Of a stretch of 64,000 nucleotides of DNA, positions 1 through 11,800 are shown piece by piece. Where the stretch lies: assembly GCA_034509425.1 (NCBI GenBank), contig JAVTVJ010000296.1, forward strand, positions 1,674,001-1,738,000, given 5' to 3'. The notes under the pieces are model-generated. The model saw only the letters and a program-made list of their open reading frames with translations, had not been told where the DNA came from and did not search any database. The stretch is from Eopsaltria australis (lineage: Eukaryota > Chordata > Aves > Passeriformes > Petroicidae). Position 1 is the first letter of the stretch. The number at the start of each line of letters is the position of its first letter. A program made the position numbers and the translations under genes.

Positions 1-1020
1 AACAGAGAAAATGAATTTTATGGTGGCTTTTACTCTTACAAACACACATTTTGCTGTGCTGCTGCAGCATGACTTAATGGCTTGGAAGGGAACCACTCTG
101 GGAAAAGGCTATCCAGAGTTCACCCTGTTTTCCAGCAAAGAGCTTTTAAGCTGTTTGTCACACGCAGGAGTTCTGGAAGATTGAAGGCAGCATTGATCCA
201 GTGCAGTTTTCCCTTTAATTTCTATTTGCCTCCAACAGACAGAAAAGCTGGAGCACAGGAGCAGCTCGTTCCAAGTGCACCTTCCCATTTCACTGACACC
301 ACTGATTTCAACTGGTGGTTTCAAATGATCAAATGACCTATTTGGTATAATTAGCTTGGGGAGGGGGGCACTCTTTCTGCCACTTTACAAGATATTGTTT
401 CTGGAATGATGGAATTGGCCTCCCTGGAAAGGTTATGACCTTCTATAAAGGACAAGAGCCCAATAAATAGAGAAGAAAATTCATTTAGGACTCAGCAAAA
501 GCAGAACTGCTGATTAAATATTTTTAAAGAAGTGCCTGCTCTCAATCCAGATCTCAGTGGTCACTGTATCACTGTTATGACTGCCCTAAGTGCTTACTAG
601 CACACATTTAATCCAATAAGATCTATACAGAATAAATTAAATTATAGGTGTACAGCACAGCCAGGAGTCAAAAAGAGAGATGTACCAGAGGATATCAGCA
701 CACCATTTTTCACCAAAAAAAGTCATTCAAGAGAGAGCAAACAAAATATCTAAGTCACAAGGCTGGCAATTACATAAGAAGGTCTCAACATTAAAAAATG
801 GTGAGTTTTGAGAAGTTTTCTATGTTTTTGCCAGGACTGTAACCCACATTTTCCAGAAGGGTTGTGAGAATTGTGAACAGATTCTACCAGTAACACTTTC
901 TCTTCACAGATCCCATCTGGGCTCCAGGGCACAGGCAAGGAAAGTGCCATAAAGACCACATCAGGCTAAACAAGAGATTCTTGTACTGTTTTGAGGAGTT
1001 GCCACTGTGGATGTACACAA

Positions 1021-1122
1021 TGACCACAGAATCACAGAAGGATTTGGGTTGGAAGGAACTTTCAGGATCAACCAGTTCCAACCCCCTGCCATTGGCAAGG
1101 ACACCTTCCACTAGACCAGGTT
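1021..1122 (-). mobile_element. CR1 LINE 3' fragment
   Basis: AATCACAGAAGGATTTGGGT opens a CR1 tail in reverse orientation, followed by GACACCTTCCACTAGACCAG. It is truncated. Confidence 0.85.
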
Positions 1123-2439
1123 ACTCAAGAATATTAAACTAATAATAATAATGTCAAAAAAGGCCCAGCCTCAAACCCCAGCAGTGCTTGTGTTCAAAGA
1201 CATAGATATGTTTTACACCATCCATTGTAATGGCCTAAAAACATGATTTAATCAAGTGACTGGCTGCCTTCTGATGTTGATCTCTCGTATTTCACACAGA
1301 ATATAATGTTTTGACAGCTGTAATAAAAACCCAGGCAGCATTTTTAAACATGACATTTAAGACTGCTTCAAGTATATTTTCCCTGCATGGGTAACAACAG
1401 CCCAAGTGCAAGAAGCGTGGAGGGAGCCAGTTGATATTTTTCCATGGATGCACATCCTATTAACTCCATTTTGCCCAAAATCACTTTAACCACCTCTTCC
1501 TCTTAAGCCTCTCTCCCATTTCCACACTTTCCCTTCATCATTCTCTTCTCTCATGTCATTTGCTCACTCTATCCCCCAGTAAAATTATCCACACTGTTGG
1601 TTTTTTTGATACCAGTTAAAGATTAATTTTAGTTTCTGTATTAAGAATCAGGTAAGTTTTGAAAAGGTAACAAGGAAATAAAACAGATGCAATTCAAACA
1701 TTAAGTCTACTAACTGTAAATGAAGTTTATCTACACTGACCTATGTCAGATATCATACAGTCTCCCTTTTTAATTATTTTTACACACTTTTAATAGGTTA
1801 GAAAACGAGGACCTTCTTATCCTAATACTTTCCCTACAAAACTAACAAAGAGAATTCATTATTTTCAACTAATAACCTTTATCACTTAAATAACCTTAAC
1901 AAGCTATCACAGAAAGGAATTCTACTCTGCTTACAACTCTAACTGGACAAAGAAAAAGGAATTACTTGCACTTAGTGAACTTAACCAGTAATTCTGATTA
2001 CATCTTTCAATGTTTTCAAGCTAACAGATGTCATCTTCATGCCCACGTATTTAACTTTTCATATTTCCATTAATGCATTAGAAGTGGGAAATTAAATATC
2101 AGACTCTCTTGGGTTTTCAAATCTCAGTACATTTCTCAGCTCTGAATGAATTCAATATTTAAATGAAATGACTGGATAATCCTGACACAAAAAATACATC
2201 TCCCAGTCACCTTTATCAAAAATTGAGTTCACTTTTCAACACATTCAGCTGTGATTAATTTTAGCAATTCAGCTCTTTAAATCTCAGACAACAATAAATA
2301 CATACTAATACATTTATCATATTTAGAAATAGGTATTTATTTGACAATCTAAAATAAGTGAGAGACACATTAAGCCAAGTTGAAAAAATTCCGGTGTTTT
2401 TTGGTTTTGAAAAGAGGATCTTAAACAGAAATAAACTAT

Positions 2440-2660
2440 TTCAAATGGACAGGACCTACAACAACCATCTAGTCCAACTGCCTGACCACTTCAGGGCTGA
2501 CCAGAAGTTAAATTAAGGGCATTTTCTAAATGCCTTTTAAGCCCTGGCAAACCTGAGGCAGTGACCACCCCTCTGAAAAGCAACTGCAGCTGCTTAAGCT
2601 TTATATTGAAGAGCAGATGAACAGCAATTAACAGATTCATTTTCACAAGGAATTCCTGGT
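2440..2660 (-). mobile_element. Diverged CR1-like fragment
   Basis: CATCTAGTCCAACTGCCTGA, CACTTCAGGGCTGACC and GGCAGTGACCACCCCTCTGA are CR1 internal landmarks. It ends against KIAA0586 exon 15. Confidence 0.65.
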
Positions 2661-2685
2661 AGAAAAACTGGGAAGGAACACTCAC

Positions 2686-2860
2686 CTCTAACAGCCTCTA
2701 TCAGCTTGGGTCTGAGAAGTTTGGATTTGGGAGAGGGAGAGTTGAATCTCAGGTAGGGTCCTTTTTTAAGCGTGCTGCGGTGGCCCTGGTAAATGGCTTT
2801 CCCATAAATCTGAGACAGATAATCTTCATTTTGGACCAGTGCAGCTCGACCTACAGCTCC
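2686..2860 (-). CDS. KIAA0586: KIAA0586 exon 15 (last coding exon in window)
   Basis: The acceptor is GTGTCCATCAG and the donor AGAG|GTGAGT. It encodes [20 protein letters not shown] then [19 protein letters not shown], strongly matching human. One spare base is left for an exon outside the window. Confidence 0.95.
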
Positions 2861-5800
2861 CTGATGGACACCAAAAAGACAAAAAAAAAAAGTAGTTTAC
2901 AACTCTTCCTTTATGTAAATTGGAACAGGACAGAGCTATCAGTTTCATTTCAAATTAATACACCTGCACACACAATTTTTCACATCAATCCTGCACAGTT
3001 TTCTCCAGAAAAGAAACCAACTCAGGAACTCACAGCTGCCTTTCTTTCTTTGCTCTGCACATTTTCAGAAGAGGAAGTTCTAAACCTCTGTTGTCTTGTG
3101 TTATCTTCCAATTGCTTCTGCAATGGCTTAGCTGCAGATGAAGGCCTCTTTGTCAAGCATCCTTCAATGTTTTGAGGTCTCTCTTTAATTTCTTTCTTGG
3201 CCTTCCCAGCCCTGAGGTTTTGGGCTCTCCTGTTCCAAGGGGCTTTTTGATCGGATTTCCCTTGTTCTGAATCGTTTCTTGCCATTTCAGCCTAAATAGA
3301 ACACATAAATGTAGTAAATGGAGATTTTTATTAGCAGAGTGTGTGGGTAACTGTGAAGCTCTGAGAAATGGCCTGTTTTTCATGTCAGCCAGCAGCTGAG
3401 ACCAGGGATTTTCATTAAGCAACTACAGTTTTAAAACAGAGGTAAATATTTTATCATCACTTACTGCATGCTAGCAGTAACAGGCAGCTTTCTCATGTTC
3501 TCAAGGGGTGAGTAAATCACTTTACTGTGGACAGGAAAGAGCAAGGCTAGGTGGAAAGAGGGAACACAAAAATCTGAGCTCATTTTTGCAGCCCTACCTG
3601 GATTTCCTCACTGATTGCCCTGATCCACCCATCCACAGCCCTTCGGATCCGAATCTCTTCCAAGGCATCTCTGAAACAGAAGAAAGAACAATTTTAGGTC
3701 AGAGCTTCTCAAATTGCACAGATTTCTTCCTGGGAAAGTGGTGACCTAGAAATGCTCTAAAAAGAGAAGCCCAGAACACAGACAGTGAGATTCTGCACCT
3801 CTACACTCCCCAAGAGGCACCAAACAAAGCCCATGGAGCTTCCCAACTTCAAATCTGTTCTTGTATGATGCCACCTGCAAACCCCATTCCCTGCTTGTAA
3901 GTGCTGACATTATTACAAATATTCTAGGAATAAGAAGCAGCCATGTGTCACATCCTACTTTGATCACAACTGAAGAAACAAGGAAACAAAAACATTCCAA
4001 CTTAACAAAACCAAAAAGCAGATGACAAATTACTACATCCTCTAAAAGATAATGAAGGCAGGTGACATGACTGAAAAAATACCCTTACATATACAGAATA
4101 GCTGCCTTCCTCAGGAAAGTGCAAGCTTAGATTGTATTCTAGTAGAAAATTTCCACTATGATTCAAGCAGGAGTATTTAACACAACTGACAAAGCAAAAG
4201 TTCAAAAGCCAAAGTTCTGTTTTGAGGTGATTAAATTCTGCAAATTTACAGGCTTATGAAGCCTCTTCTGCTCTGAATAATTAAATTAGTCTTTGATTTT
4301 CTTATTAATGCAAGTTGGTATGGAAACAGCTAAATGCCCTGGCAGCTCAACAGTCTGTCCAGCTGATAAAGCCTCAGAAATCAGATTTAGGCACCTGACA
4401 AAAATTCACTTCACACCACAAGGGTCAAGAATCAGGCAATAAATCCTCTTTGCAGGGAAGAGCCTGAGTTCTTCAATGCCCAGATTTGGAAACATCAACC
4501 TCACAAGGCACTGAATTGTAGGGTCTGACCTGTTTGTAGTCGAGGAGTTACTGAAAGAATAAGTGGCATCTGCATCTTTTGCACGAGTAACAGCTTCCAG
4601 ATTCTCCTCAAGGACTTTTTTATTGTTCTGAACTCCTCTCAAAACCTTTTCAGCATCTGTCACTATAGACTTTGGCACTTTGACATTCTGAAGGATGGAT
4701 GGCTTGTTGAGCAGATGATGTTCAGGAGGAGCAGGTGCAACAGGAGGATTTTTTGCCTAGAATTGAAACAGAACCTCTAGCTTTTAATCAGAGATTGTAA
4801 TTTCCTATTAATCTGTTACCACATCAATGGCATCACATGAAATGCTGCCCATGTGCACTACCAGCAACTTCAGCTACTCGAGAATCTTCATTATGTTGCA
4901 AATATATTTAGAGAAGTGAAAGACACCCAAAAGATCTCAAATGGAAAATGATGTGAAGTATGAGAAGCAATGCTAATGAGGCTAATAAGCATGTGAAAAG
5001 ATGGAAATTAGATACATGAAGTATGACAAGCCAATCTCTCCATGTAATAGTAATTAAATATAATTAAGAGCCTAATAAAAACCTAAGTCCTCTAAATAAT
5101 ATGCACTTATTTGCCATCAATCTACCCCAAGAAACACCAAGCAATACTTGTAAGTTTTAATAAGATAAATCCCTCAGCAGCCCCTTGGTCCTCTCCCACT
5201 TTCACTCATTTTCACTTTTCAGAAGGAACAATGAAACCTCTCACTTTTACAGAGATAAAAATCGAGCATAAATCAGCTGCTAAGTACAAAAGAAAGGGAC
5301 ACAAACACAGGAAACAAGCTCTCACATTCATTCTCACACTCCTGAGGAAAAAAAACAGATGTCCATGAAAACTTAATTTAACAATAAAATTTTTAAAAGT
5401 GATAAATGTACATAAAAAAAAGAAATCTCAACTCAAAACCAAAATGCCCAAACTCGAGTAGACTCTGAAAATAATTGAATGAACAGAAAAAAAAATCTCA
5501 GAGATCATAACTCAGTTTTGGCTTTAAGGCTACTCTTTTGTCAAATCAGAATTAAACAGAAGTTTATGTTCTGACAGATTTGCTGCCACAATGGACATAA
5601 CAAAACAGGAATCAACACAACTGATCCCATGATCTTGGTTGTTGGTCTGGTGAGAAAAGGACAATATACCAAATTATTTATCAATTTTATATAGGCTTTA
5701 ATTTTAAAATGAAACTTTCTGACAAATACTAACTCAATAAGACAGGTAAAATCTGTGAGGAAAGGTAAGAAGTACAGATACATGAACAGTTGTAAAATGA

Positions 5801-8800
5801 TGTAGACTTGCTAGTGAGACCCAGATCATGAAATGGTAACTGAATCTGTTAGATCTGTACAAAATGCTGCTGGCAGCAGCCCACACTGTGCCAGCCTGAG
5901 ACAGCAGCTTCCTGCCTGGCATTATCCCCTCAAGGGATTTCCTAGCACTGAACAAGACAAGAGTAATGTGATCCGTACAAGAGCAACCCTTTAACAAACA
6001 TCCAGGCATGCAACAGGCAGGCAGTGACATTTCATTGCAAACACATTTAAAACTGTTTCAAGATTAGAGTATTTTTAAAAAGCCCAAAACCCACAAAAGA
6101 AACACACATAAAAATTTCAAGGTATACCTTAAGAAGATCATGCATGTCAGATTTCCGTGAGCTTGCTTCCTAAAAAGACAGAAGAGCTGTTAAGGTAAAA
6201 TCCCTAGGAGATATTGGTTCAGTTTCACTGGCCACAATGAACTCCTTGGGTTAGAGCACCACCTTCTGTCCTCAGCTAATTCAGACTTTTGCTTTATGAC
6301 AGAGCTGGTTTATGATTCACCCAAAAATTGATCATGATCTCCATCTACAAATCTCTCAGTGATGAGGAGTCAGTAGCTAAGTGTCTGATTGAGCCAACTC
6401 TCCATTTGCTAAGTCATCACACCTCTGTCTTTCTATTGACCTTTGCCATAAAAGAGATTTCAAACCATTTCTGTAACTGCATCTTTCTCCCATTTCTTCT
6501 TCCATCTCATCTTGTTCTGGTGCCTATACTAAGGTATGTTACTTGTATAAGTTTTTAGCAATAGTGGCAAAAAAATATTTGCAACCTCAGTGGGGCACAT
6601 GGCACCTGTTCCACTCCTAGTAAGAACGGTTAAATATAAAATCCTCAAAGTGTTACAAAATCTATAAAAAGTGCATCAGCTATGCTGTAAGAAATGACAG
6701 ATGAAGCTGCATTTTCTGAAGATATAGCAACAAAAAACAGACAGGTAATACAAAATCTTTTCTAGGGAAACGTGCAAGCTGAAGCCTTCAACCACAGAAA
6801 TGAACCAGCAGAATCAAAGCTATTACATTTCAAGGCAAATCACAGAGGTAATTCACCTTTCAAGCTTTTCTTCTTTCTCCCAGTGTACATTTACAAGGAC
6901 AGAGAGGACCACAGTAGACAGGTGGAACCAGGAATGGAACCAGGTTAAGAGATAAAAGTCTCAGTTGTCAAAAGCTCCATGTTGCCAGCACAGAAGCAGA
7001 ACTTGGACCCCCAAAGGTACAAAATCATCAGCACAAGAAACAGCACAAGGATTCTATGCCAGGCAGTTCCTTGGAAACAGCACTCAATATAAAAAGAAGT
7101 GGCAAAATGAGAAAGGAAATGCTTAAATCATCCCTAAAGCTGACTGGAGATAAATGGAACATTGTTCTTTCCCAAATGGGAAAATTACATCAGCTCTGTA
7201 GCTCTGCAGAGAACAGGCACTGAAAATATCAAAGCCCTTAAAACAAACAAATGAACAAATTTCTTTCTTCCTCCTTCTGTCCTTCCCTCTCTCTCACCTG
7301 CTTTATGTCTGGGACAATGGCAGTGAGAGTCCACTGCACACCCAGAGCATTTTCAGGCTCAAACCTCTTCCACACACACAGACTTCAGTATTTCAATTAA
7401 TTTTAAACAAATGTGGATCTTTTTACTGGTGTAGAAGCAAGAGCAACACTTTTACTGATACCAGACCTCTATATTTTTCTCCACAATTTTTATTCCCCTT
7501 CTTCAAACCCCTGCTCATTCTGATTACATTGACTTTACCTGCAGAATATGGTGCATTTCTCTTCTCAGCTTGCCAAGATCTTGAAGCAAATCATCTGCTT
7601 TTTTCACTGTTTTCTCAATTGAGTGGTAGCTTTCAAACCAAGGCATTGAGTCTCCAGACAAAGCATTGTGCCTGAGGGGAGAAATGCTCCTGGTTACACC
7701 TCTCATGTCTCCTCAAGTGGCCCAAGAAAGGATTCAACTGTGAAACCAAGCAGGAATTTACAGTGCAAGTACCAAAGCTTTAGATACAGTGGAACTTGCT
7801 TTGGCATCTGAAGTTACAGAGAGGTTATTGGGTTTTCTCTGTTTACCATTTAACACCCTGAGCTGTATCCTTTCATTTTCTATAGTGAAATTACATCTAA
7901 TAGAGCAATATTTAAACTTTGGATACCTCTCCATTTGAAGCAATTAACATTTTTATGCACACTGTTCTAAATTAGACAGCACATATGAGCAGCTTCTCAC
8001 TGTGTAAGTGAAATTACAACATTACATTATTGTCTGGAGAAAAGATGCTCCAGACTGCATGGCCAAGAACATTTTCTCACCCATTTCAAAGCTTAGGAAT
8101 TGTTAGGTGGATGCTGCTCCTGAAAAACACTCCAAGTGTAACCCACTGACCTCTGAGAAAGGTGGTGTGAGCTACCCTGAGCCACAAGCCTTCATCTGCC
8201 TGCAGTTCAACAGAAACCACAGAATCATGGAGTATCAGAGCTGGAAGGGACCCACAAGGATCAGAGTCCAACTCCTGGCCCTGCACAGACACCCCAACAA
8301 TCCCACCCTGTCCCTGCGAGTGGTGTCCAAACACTCCTGGAGCTCTGGCAGCCTCAGGGCTGTGCCCATTCCCTGGGGAGCCTGGGCAGTGCCCAGCCCC
8401 CTCTGGGGGAAGAACCTTTCCCTGATACCCAACCTAAACCTCCCCTGGCACAGCTCCAGCTGCTCCCTCAGGTCCTGTCAAAAGTAATGCAAAACCAGAA
8501 ATACTCCAGCACAGCTGTGCCAGACTCAAGGACCACCCCAGTGACTCTGTTACACCATCAGTGTCTAATGAACTTCTCTCCATTTCATTGAAACAAGAAA
8601 CTCTTCCTCAGTTTTGGATTGTTGTGTTTATCCACCTGTCTCTCTCAGAATGCCAGATCCTTTCATTGCTGCTCAGTGCTGTCTTCTTGGAATATTCCAT
8701 TTGCTTGAGTGGTATTTCTTGAGAATTCAAAACGTGTTCCAGACATTTCCCTTCACCTAAAACAAAGCAGAAAACAAGGAAAGTTAAGTTAGTTCAAAGT

Positions 8801-11800
8801 ATTTAATACTTTCTTCTCCTTTCCAGACATTTCTCCATCATATAATACTCATCAAGATGAGTAAAATATTTTTTAAATTTAAAAATAAAGTTCTATCTCA
8901 GATAAGGCAAGTCACTTAAAACCACTCACACTAATCTATCTTTCTGAGATTGTGACAATGTTATTGAGTAGCTCCCAAGTTTTACATTATTCTGTCTAAT
9001 CTTCCTGAAACCCAACGATGAAAAAATATCTCAGTGAGCAATCATGCTGAAACTCTATAAATTAAATCAGCACTGCCTTCACATCTTTAGTTACTTATGA
9101 GTAAGTGATTTCTACACAAAACTAACCCTGCCCACATGCAGATTCTAAGTATTCTGAATAAACATGCATTTAAGTGCCAGCAACCCAACAGGTAAGAAAA
9201 GGTGAGGACCCCACAAAGTAACCCCCAGGCCATTCTAGAGAGGCCAGTGGAGGACAGAAGTGTCTTACAATACCTTCTCTTGTAGGTTTGGGAATATTTT
9301 CCTTCTCCACTACAGAGTTTTCTTTCTCTGAGATTTTCCCAGTTTTGGGTACAGGTTCTGGAGCAAATCTTCGAGGAACTGGTGTCTTCAGAGGGGATTT
9401 TTGTGTATGAACCCCATGACTTGGAAAATGGCTTGAATGTGCTTCAGGGAACACTAAAGAATAGTTATTTCAAGGTTAACAATTTTCTTCATAGGAAATT
9501 ACATCATAGAATCACAAAGTGGTTTGGGTTAGAAGGGACTTTAAATATCCTTCAGTTCCAACCTCCTGTAAAGGGCAGGGACACCTTCCACTATCTCAGG
9601 GTGCTCCAAGACCCATTTAACCTGGCCTTGGACACTTCCAGGGATTCAGGGGCAGCCACAGCTTCTCTGGGCACCCTGTGCCAGAGCCTCCCCACCCCCA
9701 CAAGAATTTCTTCTTGGCATCTAATCTGAACCTACATTCCTTCAGTTTGGAGCCATTCCCCCTTGTCCTATCACTACTTGCCCTTGTAGACTCTAGGAAA
9801 AAAAAAATCTAGAAAAAAACCCATGCCAGCTCTAATAAATTCTTCACAAAAATGCAAAACATTATTGTACCAGTTAAGTGAACAGGAAGGAAATTTCATA
9901 CTTCTGACTGCTATCATAAAGGGATTAAAAAAATCCCCTAAAACCCAACTGTAGCTCATTACAGGCTTCCACACAGATTATGTCTCAATAAGATTATTTT
10001 AAGTCCAGGCCTCTCCTGGTGCAGATTTAGCAAATCAAAAGTCTCCCTTTAATCTAAACTGGAGGATACTGGAACATCTTCAGAATGTTGCATAAAGAGC
10101 ACTGAGCAATAAAACCAATTATACAGAAGAAATAAATGCTTCCTGCTTATTACTGATGTGATGCACACTCCAACATTAATGAGCACAAAATTAATGCAAA
10201 ACAGTGTAAATAAGACAGAAAGAATTTGTCTCCACCTTGGGAAGGTGCAGCATTGGTAGGGAACAAACCCCTGTGAGATGCAGGTGCCTCATTAGCGAGT
10301 GATCTCTGCTCTGGCTTCTCCCTGGGTCCTGTCAGGGGCCCAGAGGCAGGGACAGGACCCTGCTGCAGGCCACGGGTGTTCACTGCAGAGCTGATGAGAT
10401 GGGACTGGGAGACAAAAGCACAGAGCATTTCTGGTCATTGAATCACAGGATTGTTAAGGCTGGAAAAAACCTTGAAGATTACCGAGTCCAACTCTTCTCC
10501 CAGCACCACCACTGTGTTCCCCACCGCGCCAAGTCCTCCAGGGCCACATCCACATTCTCTGAACACCTCCAGGGATGGTGACTCCACCACTGCCCAGTGC
10601 ATGTCCCAATGTCTGACCACCCTCCAGTGAAGAAATTTTCCCTAATATCCAATCAAAACCTACCCTGGTGCAACTTGAGGACATTTCTCCTTGTCTGGTC
10701 CTGGTTCCTTGGGAGCAGAGTCTGATCCCACCCCACCCTGAGCCCCCTCCTGTCAGGAAGTTGTGCAGAGCCACAAGGTCCCCCCTGAGCCTCCTTTTCT
10801 CCAGACTGAGCCCCTTCCCCAGCTCCCTCAGCTCCTCCTGGGGCTCCAGACCTCTCCCCAGCTCATTCCCTTCTCTGGAAACACTCCAGCCCCTCAGTGC
10901 CTCTCTTGTGAGTGCTTTCACTTTCTTTGATCCACTTTCACTGATCTTTCTTTCTTTCTAATACTAAGAAACAATCCTAATTATTATAACATTAACACTG
11001 AAACACAGAAGAAATTATCAACCTGGAGTTCCTGCATTGTGATTTAGATACCTGAATATTCATTTGTTGCTCCTGTAGCTTTTCCAAGTGCTGAATCCGT
11101 TGCACCATGAAAGAATTCATTTGTTTTTCAAGCTCATGACTCTCTGGTGGTAGTGGGGCTCCTCATGCTGAGCCTTCACATTTGCTTGCTGTTCAGACAC
11201 CCTCTGCAGCTGCCTGTCTGTCTCCCGCAGTTTCTGTAGTAGTTCTGAAACTGAGCTCACTTTTGCTTCCAAATCATTTTGAACCTGCAAGAAGTGATAA
11301 AAAAAGAAGGAAGAAGGGGGAAAAAACTCATTATTGCAGAAGATGTGTGAGCATGAAAAGAACAAAACATCATTCAAAGAATCCTGGATTTGGATCCCAA
11401 ATGAAACAGAATTCTATTTAGCCTTAATGTTTGGTGGTTTAGCAGTATCATGAATTTCTAATAGATAAATCAAATGTTCTGTCTTCTGCCCATTTAGTTA
11501 AATCACAATCAGGGCCCTATGGTGCATTGGTCAGTGAGTGTGAGATGACAAACACACAAAGCAGGAAGCTGACACAGTCAGGCTCTCTGGAGCTACCACC
11601 AGCAATTTCAGGCTTGTTTGGAATATTTACTATTTTAAGAGGACACAGAACTGCTACTCCCACGAGCTACTCACTCACCTTGAGGAGTGGAGCTGTCGTG
11701 GCAATGGCAGCAGCAGTGGCTGCTGCAATGGTTGTGGCAGAGTCAACTTCCCTGGGTGCTGACCTGCTGCCACCACCAACCCTTTCCCTTTTTTCTGCAG

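Larger units (their letters stand above)
1..2685. other. KIAA0586 intron, no further exon recognised
   Basis: Downstream (3') intron of KIAA0586. I looked for the next TALPID3 segments on the minus strand and did not recognise any. It holds two CR1 fragments and otherwise AT-rich unique sequence. Confidence 0.6.

Noticed and set aside
10454..10961. 155-codon minus-strand and 97-codon plus-strand frames at 10.5-10.9 kb
   Set aside because: They lie within a CR1 fragment and do not match the CR1 reverse transcriptase in an intact form.
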